Source: Paramuribaculum sp. (lineage in GTDB: Bacteria; Bacteroidota; Bacteroidia; Bacteroidales; Muribaculaceae). From it: a DNA stretch of 9,711 nucleotides. The translations under genes were made by a program, and so were the position numbers. Under the pieces are notes generated by a model, which was given only the letters and a program-made list of their open reading frames with translations, was not told where the DNA came from and searched no databases. This document shows, in pieces, positions 1 to 5,914 of the stretch (position 1 is its first letter; the number at the start of each line of letters is the position of its first letter). The DNA lies in contig VSPV01000101.1 of NCBI GenBank assembly GCA_009775605.1, positions 1 through 9,711 of the forward strand. The letters are read 5' to 3'.

Positions 1-69
1 TTTAAAACGCCCAATGAAGTTTTCGCTCAAAAATTAAACGAAAACATAGGTGTTGCATTTATAACTTGA
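1..69 (+). CDS. C-terminal end of an IS30-family-like transposase (partial, 5' end outside window)
   Basis: Frame 1 is open from the first base to TGA at 67-69 and encodes 22 residues, FKTPNEVFAQKLNENIGVAFIT. The string KTPNEVF followed about ten residues later by a short VA-x-x-T ending is what I know from the C-terminus of the DDE integrase domain in IS30-type transposases of Bacteroidota (the usual pattern is R-K-x-L-x-Y-K-T-P-x-E-V-F). Only the tail is visible, so the DDE catalytic residues cannot be checked. The terminal inverted repeat should lie at or just past the stop codon, but I could not define its end or a target-site duplication. The gene is convergent with the small exported-protein gene on the other strand. 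An unrelated gene tail remains possible because the match is short. Confidence 0.55.
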   Translation, partial: FKTPNEVFAQKLNENIGVAFIT

Positions 70-178
70 ATCCACCAACCAACGGGTTTAAACAATCTTT
101 TTTTACCTTAGATTTTTAACCTTAAAATGAGGAGAGAGGAGGTATGTTTGGGTCGGATTCTTCAATAGTCAGGTTGGG

Positions 179-655
179 TTATTTTCTGATGGCGCCATTC
201 TGGCCGTTGCCGTGCTTGTGGCCATGCTTTCTGTCACCACGTTTGCCGAAGTGCTTGTCCTTGCCGCCATGACGGGGGCCGGGAGCGTTGATGTAGCTGT
301 TTTCAAGATACTGCACATACTGCTCGGGGGTGAGGATGGCCTTTACACTCTTGAGGTATTCTGAACGCTTGTTCTTGAAATCGCGCATCTTCTGGTCGCG
401 GTTGGCTTTGCGAATGGAATCGTTGGCGAGTTTCTGCTGGCGGGTTGCCTGGCGAAGCTCATCGATTTTCTTCTGCTGCTGTTCGGTGAGGTTGAGGCCT
501 TCGAAAGGATTGGGAGCGGTGCAGCGGGCCTTGTCGCCGGCTTTAACATTGGTGCAGGGAGCCTGGGGGCATACGGCTTTAGCAGAAGGATTCTGGGCAT
601 TCACGCCGAGAGTGGCAGCGGCGATAACTGAGAGAGCTATAAAAATTTTCTTCAT
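179..655 (-). CDS. Exported Spy/CpxP-like LTxxQ-motif protein, 158 aa
   Basis: The first 20 residues form a classic Sec signal peptide: KK, a hydrophobic stretch IFIALSVIAAATLGV, then NA-Q as a likely signal peptidase I site. The mature protein is short and highly charged. Two LTxxQ motifs are visible, LTEQQ at residues 56-60 and LTPEQ at 108-112, separated by a Lys/Arg/Gln-rich predicted helix. This is the signature of the Spy/CpxP periplasmic family, whose known members are chaperones or envelope-stress/metal sensors. Two additions stand out: three cysteines at 29, 34 and 45 before the helical region, and a Gly/His/Lys tail (about residues 127-150) with five histidines. Metal binding is therefore plausible but is inference. 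It is transcribed divergently from serC. No sigma or anti-sigma gene lies next to it. Start choice: the ATG immediately precedes the signal peptide. Confidence 0.8.
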   Translation of the reverse strand: MKKIFIALSVIAAATLGVNAQNPSAKAVCPQAPCTNVKAGDKARCTAPNPFEGLNLTEQQQKKIDELRQATRQQKLANDSIRKANRDQKMRDFKNKRSEYLKSVKAILTPEQYVQYLENSYINAPGPRHGGKDKHFGKRGDRKHGHKHGNGQNGAIRK

Positions 656-700
656 TTCTGTAATTGATGTTTTTGAATTGGTTTTGAATTATCGTTGTTT

Positions 701-712
701 GTAACCTGTTAC
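701..712. promoter_or_regulatory. Small inverted repeat in the divergent spacer (possible operator)
   Basis: GTAAC-CT-GTTAC is a perfect 5-bp inverted repeat with a 2-bp centre. It lies 46 bp upstream of the start of the exported LTxxQ protein gene (minus strand), a position where a regulator could act. I found no TAnnTTTG box for that gene on the minus strand between 656 and 760, so its promoter may be of another sigma class. A 12-bp palindrome can occur by chance. Confidence 0.2.
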
Positions 713-770
713 GTTTCTCTGACGGCGAAATTCCGCCGGCGTTTAATCGGCCCCGTGGTTTTTAACCTTT

Positions 771-805
771 TTTGTTTTCTATTCATATTCTATTTCATAT
801 CTTTG
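771..805 (+). promoter_or_regulatory. Bacteroidales-type promoter for serC operon
   Basis: TATCTTTG at 798-805 matches the Bacteroidales -7 consensus TAnnTTTG exactly. A TTTG at 771-774 can serve as the -33 box. The 23-bp spacer is slightly longer than the usual 19-21 bp, so the -7 box is the firmer part. Transcription would begin near 809-812, giving an A-rich leader of about 45 nt before the serC ATG at 855. Confidence 0.6.
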
Positions 806-854
806 CAGATATACTCTTACCATGATTCACTAACCCTTAAAACAATAAAAGGAT

Positions 855-1925
855 ATGAAGAAGCATAATTTCTACGCAGGCCCCTCGATTCTGAGCCAGT
901 ACACCATCAAGAACACGGCCGAAGCAATCATAAATTTTGCCGGAACCGGACTTTCGGTTCTTGAAGTATCGCACCGCAGCCCCGAATTCGTGGCAGTTAT
1001 GGAAGAAGCCCGCGCGCTCGTAAAAGAGCTGCTTCAGGTGCCCGACGGCTACTCGGTATTGTTCCTCGGAGGAGGCGCAAGCATGCAGTTCGCCCAGGTG
1101 CCGTTCAACCTCCTTGCCAAAAAAGCCGCCTATCTCGACACCGGCACATGGGCCTCAAACGCCATCAAGGAAGCACGCCTTTTCGGCGACGTGGATGTGG
1201 TTGCATCTTCCAAGGAAGCCAACTACACATATATTCCCAAGGGCTACACCGTTCCCACCGACGCAGACTATTTCCACTTCACATCCAACAACACCATCTA
1301 CGGCACCGAGATGCGCTATGACCCCGACGTTCCCGTGAGACTGGTGGCCGACATGTCAAGCGACATCTTCTCGCGCCCGGTCGACGTAAGCAAATACGAC
1401 GTGATTTATGCCGGAGCACAGAAAAACCTCGCTCCTGCAGGCGTAACAATAGTGATTGTGCGCGAGGACGCCCTGGGCCACGTTGACCGTCCAATCCCGA
1501 CAATGCTCGACTACCGCACCCACATCAAGAAGGACTCGATGTTCAACACGCCTCCCGTACTCCCCATTTTCTCGGCACTCCAGACCCTCCGCTACTACAA
1601 GCAGCTCGGCGGCGTGGAAGCCATCGAGAAAACCGACCTCGCCAAAGCCGCAAAGCTCTACGAGGCCATCGACGCAAGCCGCATGTTCACCGGAACGGTC
1701 ACCGACCCTGCCGACCGTTCGATTATGAACGTATGCTTCGTCATGACGCCCGAATACAAGGAGCTTGAGAAACAGTTTGTGGAATTCTGCGGTACCAAAG
1801 GCATCGTAGGCATAAAAGGCCATCGCTCCGTAGGCGGATTCCGCGCATCGCTCTACAACGCCCTTCCCATGGAGAGCGTCGACGTGCTTGTAGCCGCCAT
1901 GAAAGAATTCGAATCGAAACATTAA
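855..1925 (+). CDS. serC: Phosphoserine aminotransferase (SerC)
   Basis: This PLP-dependent class V aminotransferase converts 3-phosphohydroxypyruvate plus glutamate to O-phosphoserine and 2-oxoglutarate in serine biosynthesis. It can also act on the C4 analogue in pyridoxal phosphate synthesis. At 356 residues it has the normal family length. The N-terminus HNFYAGPSILSQ and the HRSPEF segment (about 40-45) are typical of SerC. GGGASMQFAQVPFNL (72-86) is the cofactor-binding loop, HFTSNNTIYGTE (141-152) the substrate loop, and D166 in ADMSSD should contact the PLP ring nitrogen. The Schiff-base lysine is K190 in GAQKNLAPAG. The C-terminal GHRSVGGFRASLYNA segment holds the conserved RASLYNA motif. 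It opens the operon, with serA 12 bp downstream. The leader AATAAAAGGAT fits A-rich Bacteroidales starts. No broken or missing key residue is seen. Confidence 0.97.
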   Translation: MKKHNFYAGPSILSQYTIKNTAEAIINFAGTGLSVLEVSHRSPEFVAVMEEARALVKELLQVPDGYSVLFLGGGASMQFAQVPFNLLAKKAAYLDTGTWASNAIKEARLFGDVDVVASSKEANYTYIPKGYTVPTDADYFHFTSNNTIYGTEMRYDPDVPVRLVADMSSDIFSRPVDVSKYDVIYAGAQKNLAPAGVTIVIVREDALGHVDRPIPTMLDYRTHIKKDSMFNTPPVLPIFSALQTLRYYKQLGGVEAIEKTDLAKAAKLYEAIDASRMFTGTVTDPADRSIMNVCFVMTPEYKELEKQFVEFCGTKGIVGIKGHRSVGGFRASLYNALPMESVDVLVAAMKEFESKH

Positions 1926-1937
1926 AAGCCACCGGTC

Positions 1938-2861
1938 ATGAAGATACTTGTAGCTACCCAGAAGCCCTTCGCGGCCGTTGCCGTGGAAGGAATAAGAAAG
2001 ACGGTTGAAGAAGCCGGTTTCACCCTCGGCTTACTCGAAAAATATACCGAGAAATCGCAGCTCCTCGAGGCTGTGGCCGACGCCTCGGCACTCATAGTGC
2101 GCTCCGACATTGTGGATGCCGAAGTGTTCGACGCCGCCCCTGAGCTCAAAGTAGTGGTGCGCGCCGGCGCCGGTTACGACAACATTGACCTCGCCGCAGC
2201 CACCGCCCACGGCGTGTGCGCGGAAAACACTCCCGGCCAGAACTCCAACGCCGTTGCCGAACTGGTGTTCGGCATGGCCGTGATGGCGGTGCGCAACATG
2301 TATGCCGGTACTTCCGGCTCTGAGCTGAAAGGAAAGAAACTCGGCCTGCAGGCATTCGGCCAGGTGGGCCGCAACGTGGCCCGCATAGCCGCCGGATTTG
2401 GAATGGACGTGATGGCATTCGACCCCTATTGCCCCGAGGAGGTAATGGTACAGGCCGGTGTCACCCCCGTGCACTCCGTCGCCGACCTCTACAGAGACTG
2501 CGACCTCGTATCCATCCATATCCCCTCCACTCCCGAGACCCGCGGCTCGATAGGAGCCGATCTCATCAGGCTTATGCCGAAGGGTGGCGTGCTTGTTAAC
2601 ACGGCCCGCAAGGAAGTGATTGACGAAGCCGGACTAAAGGAAGTGCTCACCGCGCGTCCCGACCTGAAATACGTGGCCGACGTGAAGCCCGACTGCGCCG
2701 CCGAGCTTGAGGCCGAATTCCCCGGCCGCGTGTTCTTCACTCCGAAGAAAATGGGAGCCCAGACCGCCGAAGCCAACATCAACGCCGGCATAGCCGCAGC
2801 CTGCCAGTGTGTGGCATTCCTGCGCGACGGCGACGACCGTTTCCGCCTCAACAAAGCATGA
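1938..2861 (+). CDS. serA: D-3-phosphoglycerate dehydrogenase, short Lys-type (SerA)
   Basis: This D-2-hydroxyacid dehydrogenase oxidises 3-phosphoglycerate to 3-phosphohydroxypyruvate, supplying SerC. At 307 residues it has only the substrate and nucleotide domains. The C-terminal ACT domain that mediates serine feedback in longer SerA proteins is absent. Visible motifs are RAGAGYDNID (75-84), the Rossmann loop AFGQVGRNVA (139-148), with Ala where GxGxxG has its first Gly, an acidic D162 after beta-2 that favours NAD, and the catalytic Arg R224 in NTARKEVID. The usual catalytic His of TPHIGxxT is replaced by lysine in TPKKMGAQT (268-276; K271 aligns best). The usual Glu partner in the DVFxxEP region is also not recognisable (DVKPDCAAEL, 248-257). 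This matches the Lys variant of type III enzymes, as described for Entamoeba. Its stop overlaps the next start by 4 bp. Confidence 0.93.
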   Translation: MKILVATQKPFAAVAVEGIRKTVEEAGFTLGLLEKYTEKSQLLEAVADASALIVRSDIVDAEVFDAAPELKVVVRAGAGYDNIDLAAATAHGVCAENTPGQNSNAVAELVFGMAVMAVRNMYAGTSGSELKGKKLGLQAFGQVGRNVARIAAGFGMDVMAFDPYCPEEVMVQAGVTPVHSVADLYRDCDLVSIHIPSTPETRGSIGADLIRLMPKGGVLVNTARKEVIDEAGLKEVLTARPDLKYVADVKPDCAAELEAEFPGRVFFTPKKMGAQTAEANINAGIAAACQCVAFLRDGDDRFRLNKA

Positions 2862-3277
2862 GCACCGATTATTCCGACTGCCCTTACAGCTTCGAGCTGC
2901 CCATACGGGTGCGCGACTACGAGGTAGACTCGCAGGGAATAGTGAACAACGCCATCTACCTCCATTATCTCGAGCACACGCGCCACGAGTTCTGCCGCAT
3001 GGCCGGAACATCCTTCCGCCGCATGCAGCGTGAAGGCATAGACCCCGTGCTGAGAAAAGTGGAGATCGAGTACCTCACGCCGCTGCGTCTCGGCGACGAG
3101 ATGGTGTCGAAGCTGAGCCTTCACCGCGAGGGAGCCCGCTTTATCTTCAGGCAGGACATATTCCGGGCCGACAACGGCGCGCCGGTGGTAAAGTCGCTCG
3201 TCACCGTGGTATGCCTGGAATCAGGGCGCCTCTCGCGCGGCGAAGTTCTGGCCGAGGCGTTCGCAAAATATCTCTGA
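2858..3277 (+). CDS. Acyl-CoA thioesterase, 4HBT/YbgC hotdog family
   Basis: This is a single hotdog-fold domain of 139 residues, the usual length for YbgC/FadM-like thioesterases. Residues 17-40 (RVRDYEVDSQGIVNNAIYLHYLEH) follow the family signature of Asp, a short loop, then N-x-x-Y-L-x-Y-x-E. D24 is the probable catalytic aspartate. The following helix TRHEFCRMAG and the strand VEIEYLTPLRLGDEM are also typical. It should hydrolyse short or aromatic acyl-CoA thioesters in the cytosol; the substrate cannot be read from sequence. I chose the ATG at 2858 because it overlaps the serA stop as ATGA, the usual sign of translational coupling. An in-frame ATG at 2807 lies inside serA and adds a Pro/Arg-rich stretch foreign to the family. 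dprA starts 13 bp after the stop. Confidence 0.88.
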   Translation: MSTDYSDCPYSFELPIRVRDYEVDSQGIVNNAIYLHYLEHTRHEFCRMAGTSFRRMQREGIDPVLRKVEIEYLTPLRLGDEMVSKLSLHREGARFIFRQDIFRADNGAPVVKSLVTVVCLESGRLSRGEVLAEAFAKYL

Positions 3278-3290
3278 CACTCCCGCGCTG

Positions 3291-4406
3291 ATGGAAAACG
3301 AAAGCCGGCTGATATACCGCATGGCATTCTCGTCGCTCAAAGGCATGACACGCCTTATGAGCGACGAGATAATTGCCCGCACAGGCTCCGAGGAAGAGTT
3401 TTTCAGGCTTTCATCCTCACAGCTGTCGGCGGTGCTTGGAATGCGCAACCGCATGTTCGACGACGCCTATCGTTCGTCGGTGCTCGCGTCCGCCCGCGCC
3501 GAGGCCGCTTTCGTGCTTTCAAACAACATCCGGGCCATCTACCACACCGACGCGGAATATCCGGCCCGTCTGCTCAACTGCGACGACGCGCCTCTGATGC
3601 TCTTCTGCCTCGGCAGCGCCGACCTCAACCCGCCCATCGCCATATCGGTGGTGGGTACACGCCACGCTACCCCCTACGGCATCAATTTCGTGGAGCGGCT
3701 TATCGAGGAACTCGCCCGCAAAGTGTCACAACCCGTAACGGTGATAAGCGGCCTGGCATTCGGCATTGACATAGCCGCCCACCGCGCCGCCCTCAAGGTC
3801 GGGCTGCCGACCATTGCAGTACTCGCCCACGGACTCAACACGCTCTATCCGGCCCAGCACCGCAGCGAAGCAGCCGCCATTGTGCGCAGCGGGGGCGCGC
3901 TCGTCACCGAGTACACCACCGCGGCCGCAATTCACCGCGGATTCTTCCTGGCCAGGAACCGGATTGTGGCGGGAATGGCCGATTGCGTCACCGTGGCCGA
4001 ATCCGACATCAAAGGCGGCGCGATAGTCACTGCCAAACTCGCCCAGGGTTACATGCGCGATGTTTTCGCCCTTCCGGGACGCATCTCCGACCGCTACAGC
4101 CGCGGCTGCAACGGCCTCATAGCCGCCAATGTCGCAGCCCTCGTCGAGAACGCCGAGGATGTGATCAGGCAGATGTCGTGGCCTGAGAAACCGGAGACAG
4201 AAGCCGTGCAGACCACTCTTTTCGCCGAACTCACTCCCGAGGAGAAACGGGTGGTCGACTATCTGACAGAGCATGGCGAGGGACGACTGAACGTGATGTC
4301 GGTCGCGCTCGACATAAACGTAGGGCGACTGATGTCGCTCCTCATCGACATGGAATTCAAAGGTCTTGTGCTCCCCTTCCCAGGCGGAATCTATCACCTC
4401 GCCTGA
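3291..4406 (+). CDS. dprA: DNA-processing protein A (DprA/Smf)
   Basis: DprA binds single-stranded DNA entering the cell during natural transformation and loads RecA on it. It is also widespread in species with no known competence. The 371-residue protein shows the full architecture: an N-terminal helical region (about 1-65), a Rossmann-like DprA domain (about 80-292) and a C-terminal winged-helix domain (about 312-371). Diagnostic motifs are SVVGTRHATPYG (119-130), ISGLAFGIDIAAH (152-164, the SGxAxGID motif), AVLAHGLNTLYPAQH (176-190), FFLARNRIVAGMAD (218-231) and the Gly/Ala-rich SDIKGGAIVTAKLA (238-251). The Arg-Asn-Arg core is intact, but the residues before it read FLA rather than the commoner FPR/FPQ. 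It is the last gene of the tight serC run, so it is probably expressed with serine biosynthesis genes rather than in a competence regulon; that is inference. Confidence 0.95.
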   Translation: MENESRLIYRMAFSSLKGMTRLMSDEIIARTGSEEEFFRLSSSQLSAVLGMRNRMFDDAYRSSVLASARAEAAFVLSNNIRAIYHTDAEYPARLLNCDDAPLMLFCLGSADLNPPIAISVVGTRHATPYGINFVERLIEELARKVSQPVTVISGLAFGIDIAAHRAALKVGLPTIAVLAHGLNTLYPAQHRSEAAAIVRSGGALVTEYTTAAAIHRGFFLARNRIVAGMADCVTVAESDIKGGAIVTAKLAQGYMRDVFALPGRISDRYSRGCNGLIAANVAALVENAEDVIRQMSWPEKPETEAVQTTLFAELTPEEKRVVDYLTEHGEGRLNVMSVALDINVGRLMSLLIDMEFKGLVLPFPGGIYHLA

Positions 4407-4428
4407 CGCCAACAATGGCGCGCTCTAT

Positions 4429-4460
4429 TTTGTTAGAGTTGTATAATTAATCTATTTCAA
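4429..4460 (+). promoter_or_regulatory. Weak candidate promoter before udp
   Basis: A TTTG at 4429-4432 is followed after 20 bp by TATTTCAA at 4453-4460, which keeps the TA and one T of TAnnTTTG but not the final TTG. Spacing is ideal, the -7 box is poor, and the leader would be under 10 nt. A weak 5-bp hairpin (CGCCA/TGGCG, 4407-4420) sits just after the dprA stop without a clean T-run, so read-through from dprA into udp is equally possible. Confidence 0.25.
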
Positions 4461-4471
4461 ACCCGAATATC

Positions 4472-5347
4472 ATGACGAAACGAATCATAGAACCCTCAGA
4501 ACTCATAATCAACCCCGACGGGACAGTTTTCCACCTCCATCTGCACCCCGACCAGCTTACCGACCGCATAATTCTCGTAGGCGACCCCGCGAGAGTGAAT
4601 ATGGTGGCCGAATATTTCGACACCCGAACATTCGAAGTCAGCTCGCGCGAATTCCATACCATAGGCGGCACTTATAAAGGTAAGCCCATAATGTGTCTGA
4701 GCCACGGAATAGGCCCTGACAACATCGACATTGTGATAACCGAGCTCGACGCCCTTGCCAACGTGGATTTCTCGACCCGCGAGATAAAGCCTGAGCACCG
4801 CACACTCAGCATGGTGAGAATAGGCACATCAGGCGCCCTCCAGCCCGAGATTCGCCTCGGCACTCCCGTGATAGCCGAGAGATCCATAGGATTCGACGGT
4901 GTGCTCAACTACTATGCAGGGCGCAATGAAGTGTCCGACCTCGAGTACGAGCACGCCTTCTGCCATGCCGTGGGCTGGAATCCGCTTTGGGCCAAGCCAT
5001 ACGTTGTGCCTGCCAACTCCGAGCTTGTTGAACGTATAGGGCGCGACGACATGCTGCGCGGCAATACCATTTCGGCCGTAGGCTTCTACGGCCCGCAAGG
5101 ACGCCAGGTGAGGCTTCCGCTCGCCAATCCCGACCTGAACCGACGCATCGAGGAATTCCGCTACGGTTCGTGCCGCGTCACCAACTATGAGATGGAGAGC
5201 GCGCCCCTCCAGGGCATGAGCCTGCTGCTGGGCCACAAGGCCATGACCGTCTGCTCCATCATAGCCAACCGCATGAACCATGACGCATGCCCCAACTACA
5301 AGACCGCCGTCCGCGACCTCGTGGTCACCGTGCTCGAACGCCTCTGA
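4472..5347 (+). CDS. udp: Uridine phosphorylase (NP-I family)
   Basis: This cytosolic pyrimidine-salvage enzyme cleaves uridine with phosphate to uracil and ribose 1-phosphate. Residues align well with E. coli Udp: the phosphate-binding loop VGDPARV (36-42, R41 for R30), SSREFHT with GKPIMCLSHGIG (57-81), RIGTSGALQP (116-125, R116 and T119 for R91 and T94), and the nucleoside/ribose motif NYEMES (238-243). The uracil-specific trio is kept with correct spacing as F205, Q209 and R211 in GFYGPQGR, equivalent to F162, Q166 and R168. This supports uridine over purine nucleosides. At 291 residues it is about 40 longer than the E. coli enzyme: roughly 23 extra N-terminal residues (INPDGTVFHLHL) and an insertion around 155-180. 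It starts 65 bp after dprA and is followed after 21 bp by an acetyltransferase gene. Confidence 0.9.
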   Translation: MTKRIIEPSELIINPDGTVFHLHLHPDQLTDRIILVGDPARVNMVAEYFDTRTFEVSSREFHTIGGTYKGKPIMCLSHGIGPDNIDIVITELDALANVDFSTREIKPEHRTLSMVRIGTSGALQPEIRLGTPVIAERSIGFDGVLNYYAGRNEVSDLEYEHAFCHAVGWNPLWAKPYVVPANSELVERIGRDDMLRGNTISAVGFYGPQGRQVRLPLANPDLNRRIEEFRYGSCRVTNYEMESAPLQGMSLLLGHKAMTVCSIIANRMNHDACPNYKTAVRDLVVTVLERL

Positions 5348-5368
5348 ACACACTGATATTGGCATATC

Positions 5369-5884
5369 ATGATTGATTCTCTGGTAATCCGTCAGGAGCG
5401 GGAGGGTGATTCTGATGAAATCAGATGTGTGGTAAAGGCCGCATTTGACGGAGCTGAACACACCGACGGCGACGAGCACAATCTCGTTGACCGTCTGCGT
5501 GACAGCGCGGAATATATTCCCGCGCTGTCGCTCGTTGCCGAAATCAACAACGAAATCGTAGGGTATGCGATGTTTTCGCGGATATACATCGATGAAACCG
5601 AGGCCATAGCCCTCGCTCCGTTGGCCGTGTTGCCAGGGTTTCAGAACCGAGGGATAGGCCGTACTCTGATAAAGGAAGGACATCGAAGGGCAATGGATTC
5701 AAAGTATCCCTGCTCCGTCATTCTCGGTTATCCCGAATACTATTCCAAAAGCGGTTATATTCCCGCAGCGTCATTCGGAATAACTGCCCCGTTTGATGTG
5801 CCCTCTCAATTCTACATGGTATTCCCCTTCAAGGCCGGGGTGCCACACGGAACCGTCAGATACTCCCGGGCATTCCGCCTGTAG
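5369..5884 (+). CDS. GNAT-family N-acetyltransferase, YhbS-like
   Basis: This is a complete GNAT domain of 171 residues. The acetyl-CoA pyrophosphate loop QNRGIG (92-97, the Q/RxxGxG/A motif) follows the conserved beta-4 strand LAPLAVLPGF (82-91). LGYPEYYSKSGYIPA (119-133) is characteristic of the YhbS subgroup, which usually has LG-x-x-x-Y-Y-x-x-x-G-F. The N-terminal IRQEREGDSDEIRCVVKAAF segment and the EHNLVDRLRDS helix also match that group. The acceptor substrate (amino acid, small amine or protein) cannot be inferred. It lies 21 bp behind udp on the same strand, so the two may be cotranscribed. Its stop is 30 bp from the stop of the convergent secreted-protein gene, and I see no terminator hairpin between them. 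Confidence 0.9.
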   Translation: MIDSLVIRQEREGDSDEIRCVVKAAFDGAEHTDGDEHNLVDRLRDSAEYIPALSLVAEINNEIVGYAMFSRIYIDETEAIALAPLAVLPGFQNRGIGRTLIKEGHRRAMDSKYPCSVILGYPEYYSKSGYIPAASFGITAPFDVPSQFYMVFPFKAGVPHGTVRYSRAFRL

Positions 5885-5914
5885 ATTCCCCGCCTTAACA
5901 CCTGCCATATCTAA

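Noticed and set aside
143..150. TATGTTTG, a perfect -7 box on the plus strand pointing antisense into the exported-protein gene
   Set aside because: There is no TTTG at the correct distance upstream and no gene follows on that strand. An 8-bp degenerate motif is expected by chance. An antisense transcript cannot be excluded without RNA data.
330..704. 124-codon open frame on the plus strand opposite the exported LTxxQ gene
   Set aside because: The opposite strand has a signal peptide and two LTxxQ motifs. This frame is Arg/Ser/Leu/Cys-rich and has no promoter.
723..738. CGGCG-AAATTC-CGCCG hairpin upstream of serC
   Set aside because: Five base pairs with no following T-run, located upstream of two divergent genes, so it is not a terminator. 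It could be a chance structure, and no riboswitch class fits.
1356..1922. 188-codon open frame on the minus strand opposite serC
   Set aside because: It lies entirely within serC and its translation has shadow-frame composition (many His, Val, Glu and Cys).
2807..2857. Upstream in-frame start for the thioesterase
   Set aside because: It would add 17 Pro/Arg-rich residues inside serA and is not seen in hotdog thioesterases. The ATGA overlap at 2858 is the normal coupled start.
3726..4415. 229-codon open frame on the minus strand opposite dprA
   Set aside because: dprA on the plus strand has every expected motif, and the antisense translation shows no domain, signal peptide or promoter.
4829..5683. 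284-codon open frame on the minus strand
   Set aside because: It runs antisense across most of udp, the spacer and half of the acetyltransferase gene, both of which have clear family motifs. Its translation is rich in His, Val and Gly with no recognisable domain, as expected for a shadow frame of GC-biased codons.
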